The notes under the pieces were generated by a model. It had not been told where the DNA came from. It saw only the letters and a list, made by a program, of their open reading frames with translations, and did not search any database. From the NCBI RefSeq assembly GCF_018861755.1, contig NZ_JAHLEF010000003.1, forward strand, positions 186,001 through 250,000: a stretch of 64,000 bases of DNA, in the 5' to 3' direction. This document shows positions 33,674-43,131 of this stretch, in pieces. This stretch comes from Clostridium sp. CF012 (lineage in GTDB: Bacteria; Bacillota; Clostridia; Clostridiales; Clostridiaceae). Position numbers and translations under genes: made by a program. The first letter of the stretch is position 1, and every line of letters starts with the position of its first letter.

Positions 33674-35392
33674 CTAACCTTCCATGAACATCTTTATATC
33701 GTCATCTACACTCGTTATTCCAGCAATACCAAAGTTATCAACTAATACCTTTACCACGTTTGGTGATAGAAACGCTGGTAGAGTTGGTCCTAAATGAATT
33801 TTTTTAACACCTAAATGTAACAATGCAAGTAATACTATAACTGCCTTTTGCTCGTACCATGCAATATTATAAGAAATAGGAAGTTCATTTATGTCATCTA
33901 ATTCAAATACTTCTTTTAATTTAAGTGCTATTACTACTAATGAGTAGGAATCATTGCATTGTCCAGCATCCAATACTCTTGGTATTCCGCCAATATCACC
34001 TAAATTCAATTTGTTATATTTATATTTTGCACAACCTGCTGTAAGTATAACCGCATCCTTTGGTAATTTTTCAGCAAATTCTGTGTAGTAATCTCTACTC
34101 TTCATTCTTCCGTCGCAGCCTGCCATTACAAAGAATCTCTTTATTGCTCCAGTTTTAACAGCGTCTACAATCTTATCCGCAAGAGCTATCACTTGATTAT
34201 GAGCAAAGCCTCCTACTATTTCACCCTTTTCAATTTCCACAGGTGCGTTACTATTTTTAGCCTGTTTAATTATTTGTGAAAAATCTTTTGCTCCTCCATT
34301 TATCCCATCTGCTATGTGCTTAACACCTGCAAAGCCTGTTACTCCTGTAGTATATATTCGATCTTTATAAGATGCTTTTGGAGTTACAATACAGTTTGTA
34401 GTCATAAGTATTGGTCCGTTGAAGCTTTCAAATTCCTGATTCTGCTTCCACCATGCATTTCCATAATTACCTACCAAGTGCTTATACTTTTTAAATGCAG
34501 GATAATAATTGGCTGGAAGCATTTCGCTGTGAGTATATATATCTATTCCAGTACCTTCAGTCTGCTTTAATAACTCTTCCATATCTTTTAAATCATGTCC
34601 ACTAATTAATATACCAGGATTATTTTTAACTCCTATATTAACTTTTGTTATTTCTGGATTTCCATAACTAGAAGTATTAGCCTTGTCCAGTAATGCCATG
34701 GCATCAACACCGTACTTACCACATTCAAGTACTAAAGCTACAAGTTCATCTACCCCTAAAGTATCGTCCAAAGTAGAAGCTAATCCCTTTTGAGTAAATG
34801 CATGAAGTCCATCATCATTGTATCCAAGATTATCTGCGTGCTTAGCATATGCAGCCATGCCCTTAAGTCCATAAATCAATAACTCTCTTAAAGATCTTAT
34901 ATCCTCATTCTCTGTTGAAAGCACACCAACGCTGCCGGCTTTTTCATTAAAGGCTTTTAAGTCGTTAGAAAACCAAACCGCTGCATCTGGTAAGTTTAAT
35001 TCCTCCTCTTTTCCAAATCCAAAGGTATTTAATATTTTACTAAGCCAACTAGCATTTTCCCCTTTATCACTTAACTTAACACCAGCTTTAATAAGCTGAC
35101 CTTTTATTTCTTCCCTTAAGCTTAATCCTTTTCGGATTCTTTCAATAAATACATTTTTATCGAAATTTGCATTAGTTATAGTTGCAAATAAGCTTTCCAT
35201 TATAAAATTATCTACTTCCTTATTAACTATACCATTATCTCTAGCACGAACACTGTATACAGATATTCCTTTAGTTATATAAATTAGCAAGTCCTGAGCC
35301 TTTGCTAGATCTTCAGTCTTACCACAAACTCCCTTTACCGTACAACCTTTGCAATTAGCCGCCTCTTGACATTGATAACAAAACATAGACAT
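33674..35392 (-). CDS. hcp: Hybrid cluster protein (hydroxylamine reductase / NO reductase)
   Basis: A cytoplasmic Fe-S protein of about 572 aa. The N-terminal cysteine cluster [15 protein letters not shown] then GVCGK binds the cubane; downstream Cys and Glu residues for the hybrid Fe-S-O cluster are present ([36 protein letters not shown]). Hcp reduces hydroxylamine and NO in nitrosative stress. Reading could begin three codons earlier, but GGAGG fits ATG 35392. A perfect GTAAC-N4-GTTAC operator lies 41 bp before the inferred transcription start. Confidence 0.94.
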   Translation of the reverse strand: MSMFCYQCQEAANCKGCTVKGVCGKTEDLAKAQDLLIYITKGISVYSVRARDNGIVNKEVDNFIMESLFATITNANFDKNVFIERIRKGLSLREEIKGQLIKAGVKLSDKGENASWLSKILNTFGFGKEEELNLPDAAVWFSNDLKAFNEKAGSVGVLSTENEDIRSLRELLIYGLKGMAAYAKHADNLGYNDDGLHAFTQKGLASTLDDTLGVDELVALVLECGKYGVDAMALLDKANTSSYGNPEITKVNIGVKNNPGILISGHDLKDMEELLKQTEGTGIDIYTHSEMLPANYYPAFKKYKHLVGNYGNAWWKQNQEFESFNGPILMTTNCIVTPKASYKDRIYTTGVTGFAGVKHIADGINGGAKDFSQIIKQAKNSNAPVEIEKGEIVGGFAHNQVIALADKIVDAVKTGAIKRFFVMAGCDGRMKSRDYYTEFAEKLPKDAVILTAGCAKYKYNKLNLGDIGGIPRVLDAGQCNDSYSLVVIALKLKEVFELDDINELPISYNIAWYEQKAVIVLLALLHLGVKKIHLGPTLPAFLSPNVVKVLVDNFGIAGITSVDDDIKMFMEG

Positions 35393-35453
35393 ACAAATCA
35401 TCCTCCATTTTTTACTACTCTACGCACTATTTGCGCTTGTGTGTTATGAGATT

Positions 35454-35495
35454 AGTATACAGATTTATAATTATAATGTCGGTAACATACGTTAC
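35454..35495 (-). promoter_or_regulatory. hcp promoter with GTAAC-N4-GTTAC operator
   Basis: GTAAC-ATAC-GTTAC at 35482-35495 is a perfect palindrome. TATACT on the minus strand (35459-35454) is a good -10, which puts the operator centre about 41.5 bp upstream of transcription start, the class II activator position of Crp/Fnr proteins. The pattern resembles sites proposed for nitrosative-stress Crp/Fnr regulators (HcpR type); naming is an inference. Confidence 0.6.
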
Positions 35496-35580
35496 TAGAT
35501 TGTTTTATTATTTTAAATATTTCTTAGATCATCAACTACCAGCAATGAATCTTAGGTTTGAGTTTTCAAGTGGTGACTTG

Positions 35581-36528
35581 TTACCAGTTGATATGTTTCT
35601 TAACCTCTGCCTTTTCTCCTAAGGTTACGTCTTTTAATACCCACTGCTTAAAAACTGGATATCCTGTTCTATCAACAATATACCCTATGTGCTCTTTTCC
35701 TCCTGGAGCATCTCCATCCATATATTCCTCTATATATGAATAAGTGTTTTTTATTATTTTAATAATACTTTCTTCATCCACCCAAGTTATAAAATCCTGA
35801 GCAAGTCTAGGATTTTTCTTACCAGTTCTACCCATTATCACAAGTTTATAATATTTCTCAATGCTTCTACTCCATGCACCCGTTGGGCATTTGCCTATAC
35901 ATTCTCCACATCCAATACATTTGTCCGGGTCTCGTACTACTTTGAAGTTCTCCATTTTAAGCGCACCAGTAACTCTTTTTTTACAGTTATTTACACAGGA
36001 TTTACAACTGATGCATCTATAAGATTCATATTGAGGCTCTGTCATTCCTATAATCCCAAAATCTTGTATTCTAGCTTTGATACAGTCATTAGGACACCCT
36101 GTTAGTGCTACCTTAACATGATAATCATTAGGGAATATTTCCTTTTCAATCTTTTTTGCAAAGTCCGTAGTATTATAATTTGCAAAAGGACAGACATTTG
36201 CCCCTATACAAGCTGACACATTTCTAGTACCTGCAGCTGAGTATCCTGTATTTTCTGAAATTTGATTTATTTCAAGGCCTTCTATGACTGATTGAATCAT
36301 CTTATTAACTTCTGGTATTTTATTTATATCAATATTGGGTATTTCAAACCCCTGCCTTATAGTTATATGAATATTTCCATCTCCGTAAGTTTCTGCTACT
36401 CTTTGCAAAACTTCTAAATGTTTTGCCTCTATATGCCCCCCAGGTACCCTTATTCTTATAGCTGTCTTGCCTCTTTTTTTAGTTATTCTGTAAGCATTTT
36501 TCTTGAGCAATTTAGTGTTTATATCCAT
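35581..36528 (-). CDS. asrC: Anaerobic sulfite reductase subunit C
   Basis: A 315-aa siroheme/Fe-S subunit carrying the sulfite-reducing centre. The sulfite/nitrite reductase ferredoxin-like half-domain is at the N-terminus (KKRGKTAIRIRVPGG), followed by CIGANVC and TGCPNDC that ligate siroheme and its coupled 4Fe-4S cluster. Two ferredoxin motifs follow: CISCKSCVNNC and CIGCGECIGKC. It is the last gene of asrA-asrB-asrC, 13 bp after asrB. It reduces sulfite to sulfide in the cytoplasm. Confidence 0.93.
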   Translation of the reverse strand: MDINTKLLKKNAYRITKKRGKTAIRIRVPGGHIEAKHLEVLQRVAETYGDGNIHITIRQGFEIPNIDINKIPEVNKMIQSVIEGLEINQISENTGYSAAGTRNVSACIGANVCPFANYNTTDFAKKIEKEIFPNDYHVKVALTGCPNDCIKARIQDFGIIGMTEPQYESYRCISCKSCVNNCKKRVTGALKMENFKVVRDPDKCIGCGECIGKCPTGAWSRSIEKYYKLVIMGRTGKKNPRLAQDFITWVDEESIIKIIKNTYSYIEEYMDGDAPGGKEHIGYIVDRTGYPVFKQWVLKDVTLGEKAEVKKHINW

Positions 36529-36541
36529 AATTTTCTCCCCC

Positions 36542-37333
36542 CTAATCTACAAGATGAACTGCATCTAAATAGTTAAAAACAGGTCCCTCTAAACATATAT
36601 AAGTATCATCAATTTTGCAGTGCCCACATTTTCCAACTCCACAACACATCTTTCGCTCATAAGATACCCATATATTTTTTTCTTTTACCCCTTTTTTTAT
36701 AAATCCAGCCACTGTAAACTTAAGCATCATTGGAGGACCTACTACAATAACTTGTACCTCGTCCATATTCTCTACTGGAATATCTTCAATGTATTTTGTT
36801 ATGAGTCCTACAGTTCCAATATAGCCCTCATAGGCACTATCCACAGTTAACGTTACATTAATACTTTTTTCCCAAACTTTGAAATTTTCTTTAAATAAGA
36901 TATCACTAGGTGATTTAAATCCTGCCATTAGATTAAAGCCCTTACACTGCGTTGGATTTTTCGCAAAATAATCTACTATACCCTTTACTGGTGCCAGTCC
37001 AGTTCCACCTGCTGCTACAATAATTTCTTTATTTTTATAGAGGTTTACATCAAATCCATTTCCATAAGGCCCTCTTAAAAACAAGGTACCTCCTACAAAA
37101 AAACTATGAATTACATCTGTAACTGTGCCTACACGTCTTATTGTAAAATCTATATAACCCTCACCTATCTCACTAACAGATATAGGTGATTCCCCAAATT
37201 TTGGTATGGATACTTCAAAAAATTGACCCGGCTTTACTTCGCCTTCGAACTCCATTCTAAAGGTATAATCCGTTTCTGTATGCTTACTTATTTTAAGTAT
37301 TTTAGATTTAAAAGGCATGTATATATTTTTCAT
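36542..37333 (-). CDS. asrB: Anaerobic sulfite reductase subunit B
   Basis: A 263-aa electron-transfer subunit of the dihydroorotate dehydrogenase electron-transfer type. The FAD-binding barrel has FTIRRVGTVTDVI, the NAD-binding part has IVAAGGTGLAPVKG, and a C-terminal 2Fe-2S motif is CCGVGKCGHC near 235. It passes electrons from NADH to the AsrC subunit. Its ATG directly follows the asrA stop, which supports translational coupling. Confidence 0.93.
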   Translation of the reverse strand: MKNIYMPFKSKILKISKHTETDYTFRMEFEGEVKPGQFFEVSIPKFGESPISVSEIGEGYIDFTIRRVGTVTDVIHSFFVGGTLFLRGPYGNGFDVNLYKNKEIIVAAGGTGLAPVKGIVDYFAKNPTQCKGFNLMAGFKSPSDILFKENFKVWEKSINVTLTVDSAYEGYIGTVGLITKYIEDIPVENMDEVQVIVVGPPMMLKFTVAGFIKKGVKEKNIWVSYERKMCCGVGKCGHCKIDDTYICLEGPVFNYLDAVHLVD

Positions 37334-38341
37334 CTATTCCACCTCATCCATTGCTATATTTAATTTGTTTACACAATTTGAAAAAGATATATATTCAGGG
37401 CATATATCATCACATCTACCACAACCTATACACATATGATATCCCGCTCTCTTTTTAAAATCATATACCTTATGCATAACTTTAAATCTCATTCTATCTT
37501 TTTTGTCTTTTCTAAAACCATGTCCGCCTGCCATGTCACTGTATCCGTCTACGTGACAGGATGCCCAAACACGTCTTCTTTCCCCTTGGTTCTTATTTTC
37601 TTTATAAAAGATGTCCTGCATAGTAAAACAAGAACAGGTACCACATACAAAATTACACCTACCACAAGCAATGCATCTTGAAGAATATTCATCCCACATC
37701 TTTGATTTAAAAACTCTTTGATCTAAATTTTCTGGTATAGTGACCACTATTTCATTATTCAAAACAAATTCAGGCTCTACCGCCAGCTCGCTGGTTTTAT
37801 CTATATTAAAGTAATTCATTAATTCTTCTGATTTACAATTCACAAGAACCTCATGGTCTTGAATTTTAGTATACATATCATAATCCTCTGTCTTATTGGA
37901 TCCCATACTGGCACAAAAACAGTTTTCAAAACTTTCGCTACAGCCCATAAGCACAAATTTAATTTTATCTCTTAAAGTCTTATAGTAATAATCCTCATTT
38001 CCATTTCTCAAATATACTTCATCGAGACGCTTCATTGCATGAATATCACAACTTCTTAAGAATATTAATATTTTCTTCTCATCAGATTTCGGCTCCACGC
38101 AATCCTTTTCAGTAAAGTAAAATAATGTTTGAGTAATGGGAAGTATTATTTCTTTAGGAGAAAAACTTGATTTCAGTTTAAACTCTATTTCCCTTATACT
38201 CTTTATTTCCTTATATCTAATAGTATCTGTGTCCGCAAAAGTTCCTTTTCCCTTTAGCATTACTGGTGCATATATCACATATTCCTGCCTTAATGCCTCA
38301 AGATGCTCATCAAATTTCTCTATTGTAAGTTTAAATCCCAT
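37334..38341 (-). CDS. asrA: Anaerobic sulfite reductase subunit A
   Basis: A 335-aa Fe-S subunit. Conserved cysteines near 222-236 (CIACGRCNFVCGTC) and in the C-terminal ferredoxin motif CIGCGRCDDICP carry 4Fe-4S clusters for electron transfer. First gene of asrABC. Start ATG 38341 has GGAGGG upstream. A TGTGA-N6-TCACA site lies 120-136 bp upstream and overlaps the end of the regulator gene. The same operon layout with a nearby FNT channel is known in other clostridia. Confidence 0.92.
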   Translation of the reverse strand: MGFKLTIEKFDEHLEALRQEYVIYAPVMLKGKGTFADTDTIRYKEIKSIREIEFKLKSSFSPKEIILPITQTLFYFTEKDCVEPKSDEKKILIFLRSCDIHAMKRLDEVYLRNGNEDYYYKTLRDKIKFVLMGCSESFENCFCASMGSNKTEDYDMYTKIQDHEVLVNCKSEELMNYFNIDKTSELAVEPEFVLNNEIVVTIPENLDQRVFKSKMWDEYSSRCIACGRCNFVCGTCSCFTMQDIFYKENKNQGERRRVWASCHVDGYSDMAGGHGFRKDKKDRMRFKVMHKVYDFKKRAGYHMCIGCGRCDDICPEYISFSNCVNKLNIAMDEVE

Positions 38342-38429
38342 AAATGCACACCCTCCATTATAATAAATATTACTTAATCAATACTATTGTTAATTAATTC
38401 ACTATAGAAGTTAAATTTATAACTAACTA

Positions 38430-38477
38430 ATCATAGTGTATTTTAAACCATAAAAAAAGTATGTGATTTTCATCACA
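38430..38477 (-). promoter_or_regulatory. asr promoter with TGTGA-N6-TCACA site
   Basis: TGTGATTTTCATCACA (38462-38477) is a perfect CRP-type palindrome that overlaps the stop codon of the Crp/Fnr gene. The minus-strand -10 candidates TACACT (38440-38435) or TATGAT (38435-38430) put its centre about 41-46 bp upstream of the start. It fits class II activation of asrABC. Confidence 0.6.
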
Positions 38478-39159
38478 CACCTTTAAAGTACTTGCTTAAC
38501 TTTTCTCTATTAACTATGAATTTTCTATGTTTTATTTTAACCATATCCATAATTTCAAGTTCCTTTACCGCCCTTGAAATAGTTTCACGAGAGCTCCCTA
38601 ACATATCTGCCAAATAAGTAATGCTTATCTTAATATCTATTAAAACGCCCTCTTCGGTTTGTACACCATAATCTTTAGACAGCTTCCAAAGCTTTGCGGC
38701 TACACGCTTGTCCATTTTAATAGGAACTGTATTCTTAAGCTGTCTGTACAGTCTTCTTATTTTTTTACTCATAGAGCATAATATAACCTCTGTGAGTTTA
38801 AAGTCCTGTTTCATTATATTTAATAAATCTACTTTTTGTATTATTATAATTTCGCTGTCCTCAAAACCTTCGCAATTAATTGAGGCTGTTAGATTATCGA
38901 AAATTACCTCATTTATAATTTCACCTTTGTTTAAGATATAGATAACCCTCTTTTGACCCTTTTCCGATAATCTGTACATGGTTACCTTTCCCTCTAGCAC
39001 TATATATATATTATTTGTAATTTCTCTCTCAGCGAACAACATTTGTGATTTTTTCAAAATTTTTATTATAACACTCTCTCTTATTAAATCCAAAGTTTTA
39101 TCCTCAACACATTCAAATAGTGGAAGGTCTTTTAATTGTCTAAGCGTTATTTGTGCCAT
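38473..39159 (-). CDS. Crp/Fnr-family transcriptional regulator
   Basis: A 228-aa regulator. The N-terminal cyclic-nucleotide-binding-like beta barrel (FAEREITNNIYIVLEGKVTM) lacks clear cAMP-binding residues; the dimer helix follows (VDLLNIMKQDFKLTEVILCS). The C-terminal HTH has recognition helix SSRETISRAVKELE. The R-E-x-x-x-R pattern equals the one by which E. coli CRP reads TGTGA, and TGTGA-N6-TCACA sites lie at asrA, the FNT gene and the rubredoxin-reductase gene. No N-terminal Cys set for an FNR-type cluster is present. The signal (redox, NO, sulfite or heme) is unknown. Confidence 0.85.
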   Translation of the reverse strand: MAQITLRQLKDLPLFECVEDKTLDLIRESVIIKILKKSQMLFAEREITNNIYIVLEGKVTMYRLSEKGQKRVIYILNKGEIINEVIFDNLTASINCEGFEDSEIIIIQKVDLLNIMKQDFKLTEVILCSMSKKIRRLYRQLKNTVPIKMDKRVAAKLWKLSKDYGVQTEEGVLIDIKISITYLADMLGSSRETISRAVKELEIMDMVKIKHRKFIVNREKLSKYFKGV

Positions 39160-39323
39160 CTTAACTTCTCCTTATGAGCTCATTTTAGAATCTCACTATT
39201 ATAAAAATACTAATATTCTTATTATACTAATAATCTTATAATCCAACAATGAATTTTAAAATTGCGCAAAAAAAAGAAAGTCTGTACATGCCTTAATTAA
39301 TCCTGGCTTTTATTTTTATTGAT

Positions 39324-40091
39324 TTATTTCTCTTTTGATATGTACCAATATGCTGCTCCAATAAATACAGCCCCACCTACAAAGTTACCTAGGGTAACCC
39401 AAATTAAATTGTGGGTTAATCCACCTATGGAAATTGCTGCACTGTGAGGAATAAGTAGTGCCGTTGTAAGTAAAGTCATATTTGCAATACTATGTTCAAA
39501 ACCTGTAGTTATAAATGCAAATAGGCACCAGAAAATCATTATAAGTTTAGCTGTTTCTTCCTTTAATTTCATAGCACACCATACCGCTAAACAGACTAAC
39601 ATGTTACAAAGGATACCTCTTAAAAATAATTCTATGCTCGGAGTTGCCATTTTCCCTTGTGATGTTTTTAAAATAAAGGCTGCTGTGCTTCCCTTTGCAA
39701 GTCCCGCGCCTACAAATATTGCAGATATAACTGCTGCCCCTAAAAAGTTTCCTATAAAACTGTATATCCAAATATTTATTGAATCAAGCCAGGGTACCTT
39801 CTTTTCTAGAGATCCTATAGTCATAGTCATGTTATTCCCTGTAAAAAGTTCTGAACCTGCCATTATTACAAGACTTAAGGCAATCCCAAAGGAAGCTCCC
39901 ATAATAGTCTTTGTTGCCGGGGACTCAGCTGCCGCAAATGATCCCCCAATAGTAAATATTAATAAAATTCCAAATCCCACATAAGCACCAGCTAGTGCCG
40001 CTGCTGTGAGGTACCTCATTTTGCTTTTCTTTAAGAGTTCAGATTTTTTTACCGCCGATGCAGCGACTTTGTTAATTTCTTCACTAAACAA
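39324..40091 (-). CDS. FNT-family channel (formate/nitrite/hydrosulfide transporter)
   Basis: Six-helix membrane channel of 255 aa. FNT features: AAALAGAYVGFGILLIFTIG, ELFTGNNMTM, GNFLGAAVISAIF and LTHNLIWVTLGNFVGGAVFI. The frame could extend to 40124, but AAGGAG precedes TTG 40091, giving the typical SEEINKVAASAVKK start. In C. difficile the hydrosulfide channel HSC of this family is encoded with asrABC, so HS- export is a good candidate; formate or nitrite transport is the alternative. A TGTGA-N6-TCACA site lies upstream. Confidence 0.87.
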   Translation of the reverse strand: MFSEEINKVAASAVKKSELLKKSKMRYLTAAALAGAYVGFGILLIFTIGGSFAAAESPATKTIMGASFGIALSLVIMAGSELFTGNNMTMTIGSLEKKVPWLDSINIWIYSFIGNFLGAAVISAIFVGAGLAKGSTAAFILKTSQGKMATPSIELFLRGILCNMLVCLAVWCAMKLKEETAKLIMIFWCLFAFITTGFEHSIANMTLLTTALLIPHSAAISIGGLTHNLIWVTLGNFVGGAVFIGAAYWYISKEK

Positions 40092-40126
40092 GATATACCA
40101 TCTCCTTATATAAATCATACCCACAC

Positions 40127-40167
40127 TTTATCATTACAGTAAAAGAAAGTATGTGACTAACATCACA
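40127..40167 (-). promoter_or_regulatory. FNT gene promoter with TGTGA-N6-TCACA site
   Basis: TGTGACTAACATCACA at 40152-40167, within a longer TATGTGA/TCACATA palindrome, is a perfect CRP-type site. The -10 is less clear; GATAAA (40132-40127) would place the operator about 40 bp upstream of the start. Confidence 0.55.
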
Positions 40168-40193
40168 TATTTTCTAAAACTCTTGATAAAAAA

Positions 40194-40220
40194 AACAGCA
40201 AGGCTTTAGCCAGTGCTGTT
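40194..40220 (-). terminator. Terminator after the rubredoxin gene
   Basis: AACAGCA / TGCTGTT stem with an inner GGC/GCC pairing, followed on the minus strand by eight T. A classical intrinsic terminator ending the fprA-rubredoxin unit. Confidence 0.8.
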
Positions 40221-40236
40221 AATTATGAGTAATATT

Positions 40237-40401
40237 TTATTCTTCTACTTTTTCAAAATCTGATTTTGGTACTCCACATAACGGGCAGACCCAATCTTCA
40301 TCTATATCCTGAAATTTTGTTCCAGGAGCCACTCCACCATCACTATCACCTTCTGCTGGATCATAAATATAACCACATACTGTACAAACATACTTTTCCA
40401 T
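40237..40401 (-). CDS. Rubredoxin
   Basis: A 54-aa electron carrier with the two rubredoxin knuckles CTVCGY (C6, C9) and CPLCGV (C39, C42) and the conserved [14 protein letters not shown] loop. It binds one Fe in the cytoplasm. GGAGG precedes ATG 40401. It starts 22 bp after the flavodiiron gene, so both are one unit. Rubredoxin delivers electrons to flavodiiron NO/O2 reductase; the NADH:rubredoxin reductase-like gene is encoded nearby. Confidence 0.93.
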   Translation of the reverse strand: MEKYVCTVCGYIYDPAEGDSDGGVAPGTKFQDIDEDWVCPLCGVPKSDFEKVEE

Positions 40402-40423
40402 AATAAACCTCCTTAAAATATAA

Positions 40424-41611
40424 TTAGATTTTTTCTATAACATTCCTTCCAAACTCTCTGCATCTGTTTAATCCATCTTCATCTGGATTCCACATTTCTC
40501 TTATTCCTTCATTTATCACCTCAAACCCAGCTTTATTTAATTCTGCAGTAATTAATTTTGTAGACTCGCCACTCCATCCATAACTGCCAAAGGCTGCTGC
40601 ACTCTTCCCTTTAAATTCAAGTCCTTTAATCATTTCTAATATACCCGCTGTTGATGATAATATCCCTTTATTTATTGTTGATGAACCAACAAGTACAACC
40701 TTCGATTTAAATACTTCTGTAATAATATCATTTTTATCACTTTTAGATGAATTAAAAATCTTTATTGTAATATCACTATTTGAACTTTTTACACCTTCTG
40801 CTATGGCTTCAGCCATCCTTCTTGTGTCATTCCACATAGTATCATAAATTATCGTGATTTGATTTTCTTGATAATTTTTTGCCCATTCCATATATTTATT
40901 TACTATTTGCAATGGATTATCTCTCCATATTATTCCATGACTAGGACAAATCATATCAACTGGTAAATTAAAACTTAATATCTCTTCTATTTTCCGTGTG
41001 ACAAATTTGCTAAATGGAGTTAAAATATTGGCATAGTATTTTATTGCCTCTTGAAACAATTCAGCCTGATCAACTTTATCATTATACATGAACTCTGAGG
41101 CATAATGCTGACCAAAACCATCATTACTAAATAAAATGTTTTCACCTGACATATATGTAAACATAGTATCTGGCCAATGAAGCATTTTTGCTTCTATAAA
41201 TGTTAATTTATTCTTACCTAAATCTAAGGTATCTCCAGTTTTCACCTCTACGAAGTTCCAATCCTTATGATAATGTCCCTTTATTATTTTAGCACCACTT
41301 TTTGTACAATAAATCGGGGTGTTAGGTATTTCCTTCATTAAATCTGTAAGTGCACCACTATGGTCACTCTCAGAGTGGTTCATGATTATATAATCAATTT
41401 TGCTTAAATCAATTTCATTTTTCAGATTAGCTATAAATTCTTTAGAGAATGGGCTCCAAACGGTATCCATTAGTACTGTCTTTTCATCTTTAATTAAATA
41501 TGAATTATATGATGAACCTTTATGTGTAGAGTATTCCTCTCCATGGAATGATCTTAACTCCCAATCAATTTTTCCAACCCAGGTTACAGTATCACTTATT
41601 TTAAAACTCAT
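40424..41611 (-). CDS. A-type flavoprotein (flavodiiron NO/O2 reductase)
   Basis: A 395-aa flavodiiron protein. The beta-lactamase-like half carries the diiron ligands HSESDH at 79-84, H in MLHWPDTM, a later D in SNDGFG and H in CPSHG. The flavodoxin half starts near 253 ([20 protein letters not shown]) and binds FMN. The protein reduces NO to N2O or O2 to water using rubredoxin. Transcribed from a TTGTAA-N17-TATAAT promoter at 41694-41666 with a degenerate operator just upstream. Confidence 0.93.
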   Translation of the reverse strand: MSFKISDTVTWVGKIDWELRSFHGEEYSTHKGSSYNSYLIKDEKTVLMDTVWSPFSKEFIANLKNEIDLSKIDYIIMNHSESDHSGALTDLMKEIPNTPIYCTKSGAKIIKGHYHKDWNFVEVKTGDTLDLGKNKLTFIEAKMLHWPDTMFTYMSGENILFSNDGFGQHYASEFMYNDKVDQAELFQEAIKYYANILTPFSKFVTRKIEEILSFNLPVDMICPSHGIIWRDNPLQIVNKYMEWAKNYQENQITIIYDTMWNDTRRMAEAIAEGVKSSNSDITIKIFNSSKSDKNDIITEVFKSKVVLVGSSTINKGILSSTAGILEMIKGLEFKGKSAAAFGSYGWSGESTKLITAELNKAGFEVINEGIREMWNPDEDGLNRCREFGRNVIEKI

Positions 41612-41665
41612 AAGATCCCCTCCATCTTTCTATTAGATAATAACTATTGTACTTGCTTATAGGTT

Positions 41666-41707
41666 ATTATAGCGTTCTAAATTTATAATTACAATTACAT
41701 ATGTTGC
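41666..41707 (-). promoter_or_regulatory. Flavodiiron gene promoter with degenerate GTAAC-type operator
   Basis: On the minus strand a -10 TATAAT (41671-41666) is 17 bp from TTGTAA. GCAAC-ATAT-GTAAT, centred about 41.5 bp upstream of the start, matches 7 of 10 positions of the hcp-type palindrome. The exact placement makes it a plausible weaker site. Confidence 0.45.
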
Positions 41708-41734
41708 TGATTTTAATTAAGTTATTTTTCAAAT

Positions 41735-42949
41735 TTAACTATTTTTTAATTTCGCTAGTAAATCATTTACTCCTGCATTTAGTAAATCTATATTTGAAAA
41801 TACATTCTTCTTTTCTATGGCATTTTTTAATAGTGTAGAATGCTTATTATCACCTATTACAATGGCACCTATTATTTTATTATCTCTAATAAATAATCTC
41901 TTATACGTCAAACCATCAGAGCTCTCTTCCGTTATTGTATTATCACTTTGCTTCTCATCTACCTCACCCATGGAGAAAAGTGCTATATTAAAGGCATTTA
42001 ATATGGTAACTGGTACAACCCCAGTGTATACCACCTGTTTACCTGCAATATTATATCCAGCTGTTTTCCCTTGCTCTATAGAAATGTTCCAAAGTCCAAC
42101 TATCCTTCCATTTAACTCTGCAACATCCCCTGCCGCATATACATTCTCTATATTAGTTTCCATTCTCTCATTAACTACTATTCCAATATTAGTTTTTACC
42201 TCTGTATTCTCTAACAATTCCTTATTAGCCCTTATTCCCACAGAAAAAATCACCATATCACTGTCAATAATTTTACCCTCTTTTGTTTCTACACCTTTTA
42301 CCTTATTTTCTCCAAGAATTTTTACTATCTGCGTATTTAAAAGTACTTTAGTTTTAAAACTTTCAATTGAAGTTTTAAGAATTTCTGATGCCCTTTTATC
42401 TAACTGGCGCGGCATTAATCTTTCTTGAACCTCAGCTATTATAGCATTTTTACCATGCTGATTGAGACTCCATGCTGTTTCTATGCCTTGAACTCCGCCT
42501 CCTACATTTAGTATATTTTTCTTATCATTAATACTATTTTGTATATCTCGTATATTATCTAATTTCCTTATTGTATAAACATTTTCCTTATCAATACCTT
42601 CAATAGGTGGCATAAAGTTTTTCGAACCATTAGCAAATAATAACTTATTATAACCAAACCTGCTTCCATCATACAAAATAATTTCACTCTTAACGGTGTC
42701 AATTCCGATAACTTCAATATCAAGATATAATTTCACATTATTTAATTCGTACCAATCTTTTTTATGAAGCATTATTTTTTCCTCTTCAAGGTTATCAAGC
42801 AAGCCTTTTGTTAATTTTATCCTATAGTAAGGATAATATTTTTCATTTTGAAATATGAATATATTTATATCTCTATCAATTTCTCTAATTGCTTTTACCG
42901 CGTTTACAGCTGCAACACCGCCGCCTATTATAACTATATTATCACTCAT
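41735..42949 (-). CDS. NAD(P)H:rubredoxin oxidoreductase-like FAD protein
   Basis: A 404-aa flavoprotein. The FAD Rossmann motif is near the start (IVIIGGGVAAVNAVKAI), the NAD-binding VGGGVQGIETAW near 153, and the second FAD site VYAAGDVAEL near 271. The length and layout match NROR and NirB-like N-terminal reductases. It likely passes NADH electrons to rubredoxin for the flavodiiron protein. A longer frame reaches 42964, but GGAGGAG there is the ribosome site for ATG 42949. A TGTGA-type site with a good -10 lies upstream. Confidence 0.87.
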   Translation of the reverse strand: MSDNIVIIGGGVAAVNAVKAIREIDRDINIFIFQNEKYYPYYRIKLTKGLLDNLEEEKIMLHKKDWYELNNVKLYLDIEVIGIDTVKSEIILYDGSRFGYNKLLFANGSKNFMPPIEGIDKENVYTIRKLDNIRDIQNSINDKKNILNVGGGVQGIETAWSLNQHGKNAIIAEVQERLMPRQLDKRASEILKTSIESFKTKVLLNTQIVKILGENKVKGVETKEGKIIDSDMVIFSVGIRANKELLENTEVKTNIGIVVNERMETNIENVYAAGDVAELNGRIVGLWNISIEQGKTAGYNIAGKQVVYTGVVPVTILNAFNIALFSMGEVDEKQSDNTITEESSDGLTYKRLFIRDNKIIGAIVIGDNKHSTLLKNAIEKKNVFSNIDLLNAGVNDLLAKLKNS

Positions 42950-43080
42950 TTTAATCTCCTCCATTATAATGGTTGAACATTAGATAAAAATTAATTGAAT
43001 AAATATCTAACTTTAAAATGTTAATTTCTTATTCTTTAGTTTTAATTATAAAGTAATCATCTAATTGACTCGTTAATTAC

Positions 43081-43123
43081 ATTATATCCTTTTTCCCCTG
43101 TTTTTAATGTGATGTAAATCAAA
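43081..43123 (-). promoter_or_regulatory. Reductase promoter with TGTGA-N6-TCAAA site
   Basis: TGTGATGTAAATCAAA (43108-43123) matches the CRP-type pattern at 9 of 10 arm positions. A consensus TATAAT on the minus strand (43086-43081) puts its centre about 40.5 bp upstream of the start, ideal for class II activation. Confidence 0.6.
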
Positions 43124-43131
43124 TAAAAACA

